This document shows, piece by piece, positions 17,234 to 25,782 of a DNA stretch of 64,000 nucleotides (position 1 is the first letter of the stretch; the number at the start of each line of letters is the position of its first letter). The translations under genes and the position numbers were made by a program. The notes under the pieces are model-generated. The model made no database searches. It was not told where the DNA came from and saw only the letters and a program-made list of their open reading frames with translations. Source of the stretch: Clostridia bacterium (lineage in GTDB: Bacteria; Bacillota; Clostridia; Oscillospirales; Acutalibacteraceae); the NCBI GenBank assembly GCA_017461235.1, contig JAFTYU010000007.1:34468-98467 (forward strand), written 5' to 3'.

Positions 17234-18553
17234 TTAGTTATATTTCGGTAAATAATCACCGTGGGCAACAATAAGGTCATCAACCATCTTTTTAATGGTG
17301 TCAATATCAAGCTCACTACCTGTATGGGGATCAAGCATGGCTGCCTGATAAATGTGCTCGAGTTTTCTTGTTTTTGCAGCTTCTATTGTAAGAAGCTGAA
17401 CGTTGATGTTAGTCATATTCATGGCCGCACACTGAACGGGTAAAGCACCTACGGAACAGGGATGAACACCATTGCCGTTAATAAGGCAGGGAACTTCAAC
17501 ACAAGCCTCTGCGGGAAGGTTTGAAATAAGATGGTTTGTGTTAAGAACGTTACCGCCTATCTGATAGGGTGTGCTTGTAACAATGGCTTCCATAATATGT
17601 GAAGCGTATTCGTTTGAACGATTATGCTCTTTAACACCTTTTTCAAGCATTTCGGCGTAGTCTTTTTTCCATTTGTCAATCTGATTTATACAACGTCTGG
17701 GATATTCGTCAAGGGGAATATTGTATTTTTCAATAAGCTCGGGATATTTGCTCTTGATATAGAACATATTGTATTCGGCGTTGTGCTCGCTGGATTCTGT
17801 GCAGTAGTAGCCGAAGTTTTTAATATATTCAAGACGAACCTTATTAGTGAAATCGGGATCAGCGAGCTTTTCATCTATTTTTGATTTGATTTCGGGGTAA
17901 AGGTCAACGCCGTTTTTGTCCTTGATTTCAAGAAGCCACGCCATGTGGTTAATACCTGCGATGAGTTCTTTTCTGCCTTCAAGCTTATCCTGCATACCGA
18001 GCTGTTCAAAAAGATCAGATGAGCAAGTCTGAACACTGTGGCAAAGACCGAGAGTTTTAACGCCTGTATATCTCTGCATATAGCCGGAAAGCATAGCCAT
18101 AGGATTGGTATAATTAAGGAAAAGTGCATCGGGGCAGACTTCTTCCATATCGCGTGCGAAGTCTTCAAGGACAGGGATTGTACGCAGAGCACGCATAATT
18201 CCGCCAATGCCGAGAGTGTCGCCGATAGTCTGACGAAGACCGTATTTTTTAGGAACTTCAAAGTCTATTATGGTGCAAGGGTCATAAAGACCGACCTGAA
18301 TGGCGTCAACAACAAAGTCGGCACCGCGAAGAGCAGCTTTGCGGTTTTCAACACCGAGATAGCACTCAACCTTGCCGTAGCCACCTTTTGCTTGCCTGAT
18401 AGCCTCTATGATTGTACGGCTTTCTTCAAGACGCTGGCCGTCAATGTCATAAAGAGCAAAAACGCTGTCGCGTAAAGCTTCGGTGCACATACAGTCGCCT
18501 ATAACGTTACGTGCAAAAACAGTGCTTCCTGCACCCATAAATGTTATTTTCAT
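17234..18553 (-). CDS. melA: GH4 alpha-galactosidase (NAD+/Mn2+-dependent)
   Basis: 439 residues, cytoplasmic. GH4 enzymes use NAD+ for transient oxidation at C3 and a divalent metal. The N-terminal Rossmann motif is FMGAGSTVFARN. The metal/active-site motif C171-H172-S173 (GLCHSVQ) and N202-H203 (GINHMAW) are intact; CHS at this place is typical of alpha-galactosidases, as opposed to the CN/CD motifs of phospho-glycosidases. AAGGACT precedes the ATG. It stands alone, with no transporter beside it, and adds a third alpha-galactosidase to the two GH36 enzymes. Confidence 0.9.
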   Translation of the reverse strand: MKITFMGAGSTVFARNVIGDCMCTEALRDSVFALYDIDGQRLEESRTIIEAIRQAKGGYGKVECYLGVENRKAALRGADFVVDAIQVGLYDPCTIIDFEVPKKYGLRQTIGDTLGIGGIMRALRTIPVLEDFARDMEEVCPDALFLNYTNPMAMLSGYMQRYTGVKTLGLCHSVQTCSSDLFEQLGMQDKLEGRKELIAGINHMAWLLEIKDKNGVDLYPEIKSKIDEKLADPDFTNKVRLEYIKNFGYYCTESSEHNAEYNMFYIKSKYPELIEKYNIPLDEYPRRCINQIDKWKKDYAEMLEKGVKEHNRSNEYASHIMEAIVTSTPYQIGGNVLNTNHLISNLPAEACVEVPCLINGNGVHPCSVGALPVQCAAMNMTNINVQLLTIEAAKTRKLEHIYQAAMLDPHTGSELDIDTIKKMVDDLIVAHGDYLPKYN

Positions 18554-18751
18554 AAAAAATCAGTCCTTCCTGAATGGTTTTTCAGATTAATTTTATGATA
18601 ATTTATTTGAATCTTAATTGCAATACGGACAAGTAAAAACACGGTACAAAAAATTCGCCGTGTTTTTGGTTATTTTAACTTATTCTTTCATTTTTGTTGT
18701 TTTATTTTGTTTAATGTGTTAGAATTGAAGCAAATTTATAGGAGTGTTTTT

Positions 18752-19978
18752 ATGAAAGGAAAAAAGAAGCTGTTTATAGTTATCCCGTTGATTGTTACGA
18801 TTATTTTTACGGCTTTGTGTTCATACGGATTAATGTTGTTTCATAAGGAAAGAGAAAAACAGATAGCTCAATGGAATGATACGGTATGGTTCACTTTTTC
18901 GGATACGATTGAATACGGTGAAGGTTCCGTAACTCTCAGCTCACGTGAGATGGCAAAATACAAATCCACGGAAGATGTTTATAACAGTTACGTGTACTAT
19001 AACACCCTGAAAAAGGAAGAAAAAATCATTTATAAGGCTATGCAATACGCCTATGACAATAACTATGTTTATTTTCATGTAGAGCAAAAAGCATTACCCG
19101 AAAGCGAGTATTCGCTGATGGATATACTGACATTTTTATCCCTTGATTCGCCGGTGATTCAACAGAATTTGGACGCGGAGTGGTATGACCACGAGCTTAC
19201 GACAAGTAACGTAATTTTAGGAAAAGTCGTGGAGCGCAAGCTGGAAGGAGATACGATTTTTGTTGACAATTTTTCCGAAGAACGAACGGCAGAAGCAGAT
19301 AAAGCGGTGGAGAAGATAAAAAAATGGGATTTGGAAATCCCCGAAGATGCCGACGACACCGAAAAAGCCAGAGCCTTTTACCGATACATAGATGAAAATA
19401 TTGAATATTCATCTGCAAAAGTGGAAAAAGGCGTTGATTATTTATGTCTGGCAGTAACATCGGGTAAAACCAACTGTGACGGTTTTGCAAACACCTTTTC
19501 ATTGCTCTGCAATATGAACGGAATAAAATGTTTTGAAAAGCTTTCTGAACCGGGGGAAGAAGATGAGGAAGGCCACACCTGGAATACGGTTATGCTTTCC
19601 GGTGAATGGTATAATGTGGATTGTACTCCTGCACAGAATATAGAGTCAAAGGATGGCGTGCGTGAGCTTTTAAGATTCGGTTATTCTGACGAATTTCAGC
19701 TTGACATTGCCGATTATGAAGGCGTGTTCCCCGAATGTAATCAAAATATTAATCCCGTTGCCTGTCATCTTGATGCCTGTTCTTCCGACAATGCGCTGTC
19801 TGAAATAACAGATGCATACAGAGAAAGCGAAAATGATTGGATAATAATTGCTTTTGATGTTTTTGATGAAGAAGAATGTGATTTGTTTCAGAATGTTGCA
19901 AACAGGCTTTATCTCGATATAGATATAATAACGATCAGCGGTGATGAAATAACATTATGCTATTTAACAAAGAAATGA
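18752..19978 (+). CDS. membrane-anchored transglutaminase-like protein
   Basis: 408 residues. The ATG at 18752 has AGGAG eight bases upstream; an in-frame ATG 45 bases earlier has no site. An N-terminal signal anchor (5-28) is followed by an uncharacterised region (30-190) and a transglutaminase-core domain: FYRYIDENIEYSS, then the catalytic Cys in GKTNCDGFANTF, His in EGHTWNTV and Asp in WYNVDCTP. Bacterial members are usually extracellular peptidases or wall-associated enzymes rather than true transglutaminases. The C-terminal part (330-408) has no recognised domain. Monocistronic. Confidence 0.85.
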   Translation: MKGKKKLFIVIPLIVTIIFTALCSYGLMLFHKEREKQIAQWNDTVWFTFSDTIEYGEGSVTLSSREMAKYKSTEDVYNSYVYYNTLKKEEKIIYKAMQYAYDNNYVYFHVEQKALPESEYSLMDILTFLSLDSPVIQQNLDAEWYDHELTTSNVILGKVVERKLEGDTIFVDNFSEERTAEADKAVEKIKKWDLEIPEDADDTEKARAFYRYIDENIEYSSAKVEKGVDYLCLAVTSGKTNCDGFANTFSLLCNMNGIKCFEKLSEPGEEDEEGHTWNTVMLSGEWYNVDCTPAQNIESKDGVRELLRFGYSDEFQLDIADYEGVFPECNQNINPVACHLDACSSDNALSEITDAYRESENDWIIIAFDVFDEEECDLFQNVANRLYLDIDIITISGDEITLCYLTKK

Positions 19979-19990
19979 GTTAAAAAAGAG

Positions 19991-20019
19991 TTGAATATTT
20001 ATACATTATATGGTATTAT
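19991..20019 (+). promoter_or_regulatory. promoter of putP-like gene
   Basis: TTGAAT at 19991-19996, a 17-base spacer, TATTAT at 20014-20019, about 34 bases before the start codon. Confidence 0.6.
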
Positions 20020-20052
20020 TAATAATTATTAATTGATACAGGAGTGAAATTT

Positions 20053-21720
20053 ATGGATGGAAATATGATAAAATCATTCCTTTCAGGTGATGGCGCAAAA
20101 ACATTGCAGATTCTTATCGCAATGATAGTCTATATGGCAGCCGTTGTTGTGATTGGTCTGGTTTTTGCAAAAAGAGCTAACAAAAGCTCTGAAAACTATT
20201 TTCTCGGCGGACGTTCTTTAGGACCCTGGGTTACAGCTATGAGTGCCGAAGCTTCGGATATGAGCGGATGGCTTCTTATGGGTCTTCCGGGCGTTGCTTA
20301 TTGGTGCGGCCTTGCAGACGCTTCATGGACTGCAATCGGACTTGCTATCGGTACATACTTTAACTGGCTTATTGTTTCAAAGAGACTCAGAAGATACAGT
20401 ATCAGAGCAAATAACTCAATTACATTGCCCGAGTTTTTCTCTAATCGTTTCCGTGAGAAAAAGAAAGTTATTGTTTCAATAGCAGCTCTTTTCATTCTCA
20501 TTTTCTTTACTGTTTATGCTTCAAGCTGTTTTGTTACTTGCGGTAAGCTTTTCTCAACACTTTTTGATATGCCCTATATCCCAATGATGTTGGTAGGTGC
20601 AGTATTTGTTCTTGTTTATACAATTCTCGGTGGTTTCCTTGCGGAAAGTGCATCCGACTTTATGCAGGGTATCGTTATGTTCGTAGCCCTTACGGTTGTT
20701 GTGGTTATGGGTATTGTTAAAGCAGGTGGCTTCAGCGAAGTTTTCGAAAATGTAAAAGAAATCCCCGGTTTTCTCGAGTTCTTTAACATCGCAGAGCCCT
20801 TGAACTCTATGGGGCAGGCGATTTCAAGTGTTACAGAAGAGCAGTTGGCTCTTGATCCCACTCTTAAAACTCAGCACGTATTAAACGGTGTTCCGTCTTT
20901 CGGCGCATCATCCGAATATGGTGTTCTCAGAATCTGTTCAATGCTTGCATGGGGTCTCGGCTACTTCGGTATGCCTCAGGTTCTTCTCCGCTTTATGGCT
21001 ATCCGTAAAGAAAAAGAACTTAAATCCTCCAGAAGAATCGCTATGGTATGGGTTGTTATTTCCCTTGCTGTTGCAGTATTCATAGGTGTTGTGGGCAGAA
21101 GCTTGTTCCCCACTGCACACCTTACTTCAGGCGGCGCAGAAAACATCTTTATCACTCTTACAACCACATTCCTTTCATCAGGCTTCCTTCCTATCCTTGC
21201 AGGCTTCATAATGGCAGGTATTCTTGCGGCAACAATCAGTTCTTCGGATTCATATCTTCTTATTGCCGCATCTGCATTTGCTAAAAATATCTATCAGGGT
21301 ATATTCAAAAAGGGTGCAACTGACAAACAGGTTATGAGAATGTCAAGAATTACACTCCTTGTTATTGCGATTATCGCAGCAGTAATTGCTCTTGATGAAA
21401 ACAGCGTAATCTTCGGTATCGTTTCCTTTGCATGGGCCGGCTTCGGTGCAACCTTCGGACCCCTTATGTTGTTCTCTCTTTTCTGGAAACGTATTAACAG
21501 AGCAGGTGCTATTGCCGGTATGGTCGGTGGTGCCGGTATGGTATTCCTTTGGAAGCTTGTTATCAGCAAGCTCGGCGGTGCTTTCGGAATCTACGAGCTC
21601 CTTCCTGCGTTTATCTTCTCTGCAATCTGTATAGTTGTGGTATCCCTTATTACCGCACCACCTTCAAAAGAAATTCTTGATGATTTTGAAGCAGTTAAAA
21701 ACGGTAAAGCTGAAGACTAA
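20053..21720 (+). CDS. putP: Na+/proline symporter (SSS family, PutP-like)
   Basis: 555 residues, about 13 transmembrane helices. Signatures of the SSS/PutP group: NYFLGGRSLGPWVTAMSAEASDMSGWLLMGLPG (helix 1-2, split here as two stretches), SNRFREKKK, SDFMQGIVMF, FGMPQVLLRFMAIR and ILAATISSSDSYLLIAAS (Na+-site helix 8). I chose the ATG at 20053 with GGAG eight bases upstream; a GTG at 20044 overlaps that site. Proline is the expected substrate, though related solutes cannot be excluded. It has its own promoter and terminator. Confidence 0.92.
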   Translation: MDGNMIKSFLSGDGAKTLQILIAMIVYMAAVVVIGLVFAKRANKSSENYFLGGRSLGPWVTAMSAEASDMSGWLLMGLPGVAYWCGLADASWTAIGLAIGTYFNWLIVSKRLRRYSIRANNSITLPEFFSNRFREKKKVIVSIAALFILIFFTVYASSCFVTCGKLFSTLFDMPYIPMMLVGAVFVLVYTILGGFLAESASDFMQGIVMFVALTVVVVMGIVKAGGFSEVFENVKEIPGFLEFFNIAEPLNSMGQAISSVTEEQLALDPTLKTQHVLNGVPSFGASSEYGVLRICSMLAWGLGYFGMPQVLLRFMAIRKEKELKSSRRIAMVWVVISLAVAVFIGVVGRSLFPTAHLTSGGAENIFITLTTTFLSSGFLPILAGFIMAGILAATISSSDSYLLIAASAFAKNIYQGIFKKGATDKQVMRMSRITLLVIAIIAAVIALDENSVIFGIVSFAWAGFGATFGPLMLFSLFWKRINRAGAIAGMVGGAGMVFLWKLVISKLGGAFGIYELLPAFIFSAICIVVVSLITAPPSKEILDDFEAVKNGKAED

Positions 21721-21727
21721 GATTTTT

Positions 21728-21768
21728 ACGGTATGCTCTGACTATGAGCATACCGTTTTTCTTTTTAT
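21728..21768 (+). terminator. terminator of putP-like gene
   Basis: ACGGTATGCTC (21728-21738) and GAGCATACCGT (21746-21756) form a perfect 11-base-pair stem followed by a T-rich stretch. Confidence 0.9.
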
Positions 21769-21770
21769 GA

Positions 21771-21799
21771 TTGACACAAATTATAGTAAATGGTATGCT
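21771..21799 (+). promoter_or_regulatory. promoter of esterase-GH127 operon
   Basis: TTGACA at 21771-21776, a 17-base spacer and TATGCT at 21794-21799, 30 bases before the esterase ATG; it starts directly after the upstream terminator. Confidence 0.65.
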
Positions 21800-21828
21800 T
21801 TCAGTATCAATTAAAAAAGGTGATGCCT

Positions 21829-22485
21829 ATGTTGAAACTAAAAGAAAATGACGTTGTGCTTTTTCAGGGGGACTCCATAACCGACGGCAATCGCGGTAGA
21901 AATTCTGACCTTAACCACGTGCACGGTCATGGATATCAATATATACTTGCATCTGAGTTTTATGCGGATAACCTTGATAAAAATATTACCGTCTTTAACA
22001 GAGGTAACAGTGGCGACAGGGTGGCAAGTCTTTACGGAAGATGGAAGGAAGACTGCCTTAATCTGAACCCTACAATTCTCAGTATTCTTATTGGAATAAA
22101 CGATATAATTTTTAATTGGGAGCATAAATCCGGCTCCGACCCCCAACGGTATGAGAAAATTTATCGTTATCTTCTTGATGAAGTGAAAGAGAAAAATCCG
22201 GATACACTTATTGTTATTATGGAGCCGTTTTTCGGTAGTAAAAAAGAGCCTGAGCTCAATGTGTTTTTTAAAGAGCGCATCGGCGCTTATGCTACGGCAG
22301 CCCGTAAAGTTGCCGAAGATTACGGTGCGATATTTGTTCCATTGCAGGATTTGTTTGACGAATACGGAAAGAAAACGGATATGTTTAACCTTCTTTGGGA
22401 TGGTGTTCATCCTACAACCTGCGGACATCAGCTGATTGCAAGACGTTGGAAAGAATGTGTAGAACCCGAACTTCTTAAAAGGTGA
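21829..22485 (+). CDS. SGNH/GDSL-family esterase
   Basis: 218 residues, cytoplasmic. Predicted carbohydrate O-acetyl or similar ester hydrolase. Block I is LFQGDSITDGNRG with nucleophile S16, the glycine block is NRGNSGDRV, the asparagine block is IGINDI and the catalytic Asp-His block is DGVHPT. AAAGGTG lies six bases before the ATG at 21829. Its TGA is only 5 bases before the ATG of the GH127 gene, whose ribosome site lies within the end of this gene, so both are translationally coupled. Context suggests removal of esters from arabinose-containing oligosaccharides. Confidence 0.88.
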   Translation: MLKLKENDVVLFQGDSITDGNRGRNSDLNHVHGHGYQYILASEFYADNLDKNITVFNRGNSGDRVASLYGRWKEDCLNLNPTILSILIGINDIIFNWEHKSGSDPQRYEKIYRYLLDEVKEKNPDTLIVIMEPFFGSKKEPELNVFFKERIGAYATAARKVAEDYGAIFVPLQDLFDEYGKKTDMFNLLWDGVHPTTCGHQLIARRWKECVEPELLKR

Positions 22486-22490
22486 TTATT

Positions 22491-24302
22491 ATGAAAGACA
22501 TCAGTTATAAAAATATTAAAATCAAAGACGGCTTCTGGAAAATTAAACAGGATATGGTGAGCGATATTACGCTCAAATCAGTCTATGACAGATTCAATGA
22601 AACTCATCGTTTTGACGCTCTCAATTGTACCTGGAAAGAAGGCGAACCCCATATGCCTCACGTTTTCTGGGATTCGGACATTGCCAAATGGATTGAAAGC
22701 GTTGGTTACACTTTAAGCTTTTATGACAAACCCGAACTTGAAAGAATTGTTGATGAGTCCGTTGAGAGAATTATTAAAAACAGAGATGAAAACGGCTATT
22801 TTAACAGTCATTTTCTTGTGACGGGAGAGCGTTTTACCGAGAGAAATGAGCACGAGCTGTATTGCGCAGGTCATCTTATGGAGGCGGCTGTTGCCTACTA
22901 TGAGTCAACAGGCAAAAAGACTCTGCTCGATGCTATGTGCAAATATGCAGATTACATTGAAAAGGTTTTTGTTAAGGAGCAGTCGGCTGCTTTCGTAACA
23001 CCGGGTCATCCCGAAATTGAGCTCGCCCTTGTTAAGCTTTATGAAATCACAGGTGAAAAGCGTTATCTTGAATTATCAAAATTCTTTATAGATAACCACG
23101 GAGCAAACGGCAAGGATAAAGAGTTATACCGCGGTTGTCATCTCCTTTATAATCAGGATGAAAAGCCCGTAAGGGAGTGCGATACCGCAGACGGTCATTG
23201 TGTAAGGGCATTGTACCTTTTCTGTGCTATGGCGGATATTGCATATTTATATAATGATAATGAGCTTTTTGAAGCCGCCGAGCGTTGTTTTGATAATATT
23301 GTCGGAAAGCGTATGTACATAACAGGTGCAACGGGCAGTACTTGTCACGGTGAATCATTTACCATAGATTACGATTTGCCTAACAGAGATGCTTATGCTG
23401 AAACTTGTGCATCAATAGCCCTTGGTTTTTTCGCAAAGCGTATGCCGAAGCTCAATATGGACTCAAAATACGCTGATACGGTTGAAAGAGTTATGTATAA
23501 CGGTATTTTGTCGGGTATATCTATGGATGGCAAGGGATTTTTCTACGAAAATCCCCTTGAAATCGATACGGATTTCAATGATGTGAACCGTTGTACAGAA
23601 GGCGGCAAACGATTCCCCATAACGCAACGCAAAGAAGTTTTTGACTGTTCTTGTTGTCCGCCTAATGTTACGCGATTTATTGCGTCAATCGGTGGTTATA
23701 TGTATTCATATAACGATGATACGTTGTTTATCCATCAATATATAGCATCTGAAGCACTTTCGGAAGATATAAAAATTACTCAGCAAACACAGTATCCGTC
23801 AGAAGGTGAAGTGAAAATCACTCTTGAGAATAACAGTAAAAAATATATCGCATTGAGAATCCCGGCTTGGTGTAAGGAATTTTCTGTAAATAAGGAATAT
23901 ACCGTCAAAAAAGGCTATGCATATATTATGGCTTCGGAAAATGATGAAATTTCAATCTCGTTTCATATGCCTGTACGATTCATATCCGCAAACAAAAGAG
24001 TTCACGATAATGCAGGCAGAGTGGCAGTAATGCGCGGTCCCGTGGTATATTGTCTTGAGAGTATTGATAACGGCAAGGACCTTCAAGCATTAAGGGTGAA
24101 TATCAAGGGTGAGACAAAACTTTCCGATTCGGAATTTTTAGTCCCTGATATAGTAGCTCAGGGCTGTAAGGAGAGCGAAAACGAAGCCTTGTATTTTGAT
24201 GCAAACGATGATTATATTGAAGCTCAGCTTCACTTTATACCATATTACGCCTACGCAAACCGTGGTGAAACGGATATGCTGGTTTGGGTTTTAAAAAAGT
24301 GA
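22491..24302 (+). CDS. GH127 beta-L-arabinofuranosidase
   Basis: 603 residues, cytoplasmic (alpha/alpha)6 barrel followed by beta-sandwich domains. The zinc/thiolate site of the HypBA1-type enzymes is intact: E304-x-C306 in YAETCAS, and C386-S-C388-C389 in DCSCCPPN; C388 matches the cysteine nucleophile. Other family segments are WDSDIAKWIE, YCAGHLMEAAVAYY and TGATGSTCHGESF. The start at 22491 uses AAAGGTG in the end of the esterase gene. It removes beta-L-arabinofuranosyl residues, found in plant extensin-type and some pectic glycans. Confidence 0.93.
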   Translation: MKDISYKNIKIKDGFWKIKQDMVSDITLKSVYDRFNETHRFDALNCTWKEGEPHMPHVFWDSDIAKWIESVGYTLSFYDKPELERIVDESVERIIKNRDENGYFNSHFLVTGERFTERNEHELYCAGHLMEAAVAYYESTGKKTLLDAMCKYADYIEKVFVKEQSAAFVTPGHPEIELALVKLYEITGEKRYLELSKFFIDNHGANGKDKELYRGCHLLYNQDEKPVRECDTADGHCVRALYLFCAMADIAYLYNDNELFEAAERCFDNIVGKRMYITGATGSTCHGESFTIDYDLPNRDAYAETCASIALGFFAKRMPKLNMDSKYADTVERVMYNGILSGISMDGKGFFYENPLEIDTDFNDVNRCTEGGKRFPITQRKEVFDCSCCPPNVTRFIASIGGYMYSYNDDTLFIHQYIASEALSEDIKITQQTQYPSEGEVKITLENNSKKYIALRIPAWCKEFSVNKEYTVKKGYAYIMASENDEISISFHMPVRFISANKRVHDNAGRVAVMRGPVVYCLESIDNGKDLQALRVNIKGETKLSDSEFLVPDIVAQGCKESENEALYFDANDDYIEAQLHFIPYYAYANRGETDMLVWVLKK

Positions 24303-24309
24303 ATTAAAT

Positions 24310-24341
24310 AAGGAGCTGTAAAACTTTCGTTTTTTACAGTT
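24310..24341 (+). terminator. degraded copy of the shared-core terminator
   Basis: AAGGAGCTGTAAAAC is followed by TTTC and GTTTTTTACAG, but the matching CTCC arm is missing and the repeat hairpin begins directly. The stem is therefore shorter than in the copies at 13889 or 55845 and has lost its U-tract. Confidence 0.6.
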
Positions 24342-24423
24342 AAAGGGGTTCTTGCAGGTATCATCCTGCAGGAACCCCTTTTGAGTTTTATTATTTTATG
24401 CGGTCTGAGCTTTTTTATATCCC
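24342..24423 (-). repeat. interspersed 3'-end element, copy E2
   Basis: On the minus strand it begins about seven bases after the stop of the anti-sigma gene: box A (24423-24393, GCTCAGACCGCATAAAA), an 11-base AT-rich spacer, then a strong hairpin with arms 24382-24365 and 24358-24342 (GGGGTTCCTGCAGG / CCTGCAAGAACCCC, GATGATA loop). Box B is absent. The hairpin is almost identical to that of the 30.5 kb copy. Confidence 0.85.
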
Positions 24424-24430
24424 TTATATG

Positions 24431-25210
24431 TTATTTAATCACAGCTGTCTCTGTTTTATAGTCCACTTTTACGATGTAGTTAAAACCGAGATTTTTCAAC
24501 GCCCCCTGTAAAGTATAGTTATCTACAATAAAGTCATCACCGTATGTTCTGTACATCGGAATATCCGCTACTGCTGCAGTACCGGGTGCATAAAGGGGAG
24601 TGAGGAGATTAACTGAACTGTTTTCTTCTTCGAGAATACATTTTTCTGCGTCCAGGTAGTAGTTTTTGCCGTTCAGTGTGATAATTGCTTCAGTTTCGTT
24701 CTGCCATTCGGTAGTTGCACCAAACTCTTCCAGAATTGCCGTAAGTGGCAGCTCAGCATAATTTTTAATTTCACAAAATTTAACATAGTTTTCGGGAGCA
24801 ATATCTTTGCCGTTTACAATAAGAACCTGATGATAGTGAACCTGAGTTTCAATCGTGGGTACGGAGTAGGCTACACCGTTTGTGGTTTCTTCTGTTGACT
24901 GTGTTTGAGAATTGAGTAGCTCTGATAAATCTACGTTGGGTTCAGATACATCTATGGAAGCAGTTTCGTTTGCATAGTTGTTTGAAAGATTAACGTTAGT
25001 GGTATTAATAGGTATGTTGCTGAGACCTATGCCTGCCGATACGCTTAAAACTACAATGAGACCGCATAACATGGCAGTTGAAACAGTCAGGCGTTTGGCT
25101 TTTGTTGTTCCTTTCGCTGAACAGTCAGCAACCTTGGCTTCCAGACGTGTTTTAAAATGTGTGTCGGGTTTTATGTGCTTCAAGGTGTTTTTAATGTCAT
25201 TTTTATTCAT
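24431..25210 (-). CDS. anti-sigma factor-like membrane protein
   Basis: 259 residues. A short cytoplasmic region (1-42, TLKHIKPDTHFKTRLEAKV) resembles the sigma-binding part of anti-sigma factors; one transmembrane helix (44-62) follows, then a Ser/Thr/Asn-rich extracellular linker and a C-terminal domain (125-259) with two stretches like copper-amine-oxidase N-domain repeats (LIVNGKDIAPENYVKFCE, AILEEFGATTEWQNETEAI). The ATG overlaps the sigma factor gene by eight bases and has GGAGG upstream inside it, as expected for a sigma/anti-sigma pair. The extracellular domain probably receives the signal. Confidence 0.75.
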   Translation of the reverse strand: MNKNDIKNTLKHIKPDTHFKTRLEAKVADCSAKGTTKAKRLTVSTAMLCGLIVVLSVSAGIGLSNIPINTTNVNLSNNYANETASIDVSEPNVDLSELLNSQTQSTEETTNGVAYSVPTIETQVHYHQVLIVNGKDIAPENYVKFCEIKNYAELPLTAILEEFGATTEWQNETEAIITLNGKNYYLDAEKCILEEENSSVNLLTPLYAPGTAAVADIPMYRTYGDDFIVDNYTLQGALKNLGFNYIVKVDYKTETAVIK

Positions 25211-25685
25211 TTTTATAATCCTCCAACTGTATTTTTAATAATTCTCTGCTACGCTTCAATCGCATCTTAACTGCCGATTTACTTATTTTCAGTGTTTTAG
25301 CGATTTCGCTTACAGAGTAATCATTGTAATAATGAAGAATTACGGCGGTTTTGTATTTAGGCGGAAGAGCAAGTATGCGATTTATAATATCAATATGCAA
25401 ATCCTTGCTGTTTTCGTCAATTGAAAGCTGTATGTCATCAATGTCCACGTTTTTTCTTGTTGTTGATTTTAAAAGATTTATACATTTATTCTGTGTAGTC
25501 CGTATCAGCCATGCCTTTTCGTGTTCATCGCTTTTATGTCCTGATGTGTTATACAGAAATGCAACAAAAACATCCTGAAGAACATCTTCAGTATCATATG
25601 TATTGCCGAGATACACAAAAGCGATTCTATATAACATCTCGCCGTATTTGTCATATATAGTGTTAAAATCTTTGTTTTGTTCCAT
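25203..25685 (-). CDS. ECF-type RNA polymerase sigma factor
   Basis: 160 residues. Region 2 shows FNTIYDKYGEMLYRIAFVYLG and DVLQDVFVAFLYN (two stretches), region 4 shows LPPKYKTAVILHYYNDYSVSEIAKTL ending in the helix-turn-helix SKSAVKMRLKRSRELLK. Length and lack of region 3 fit the extracytoplasmic-function group. It is followed by its overlapping anti-sigma partner. A GGAG site precedes the ATG. The target genes are not evident; no autoregulated promoter can be named. Confidence 0.9.
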   Translation of the reverse strand: MEQNKDFNTIYDKYGEMLYRIAFVYLGNTYDTEDVLQDVFVAFLYNTSGHKSDEHEKAWLIRTTQNKCINLLKSTTRKNVDIDDIQLSIDENSKDLHIDIINRILALPPKYKTAVILHYYNDYSVSEIAKTLKISKSAVKMRLKRSRELLKIQLEDYKNE

Positions 25686-25746
25686 AGCGTGCTCCTTTCA
25701 CTTATAAAACAAACGGGCAAGGTGTTTGGTCACAAAATATTATACT

Positions 25747-25779
25747 AAAACCTTCGGCTTTGTTAAAGCCGAAGGTTTT
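25747..25779 (-). terminator. terminator of the Rieske oxidoreductase gene
   Basis: AAAACCTTCGGCTTT and AAAGCCGAAGGTTTT form a perfect 15-base-pair stem with a three-base loop just past the stop codon at 25783; A/T-rich flanks allow both directions. Confidence 0.9.
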
Positions 25780-25782
25780 AAG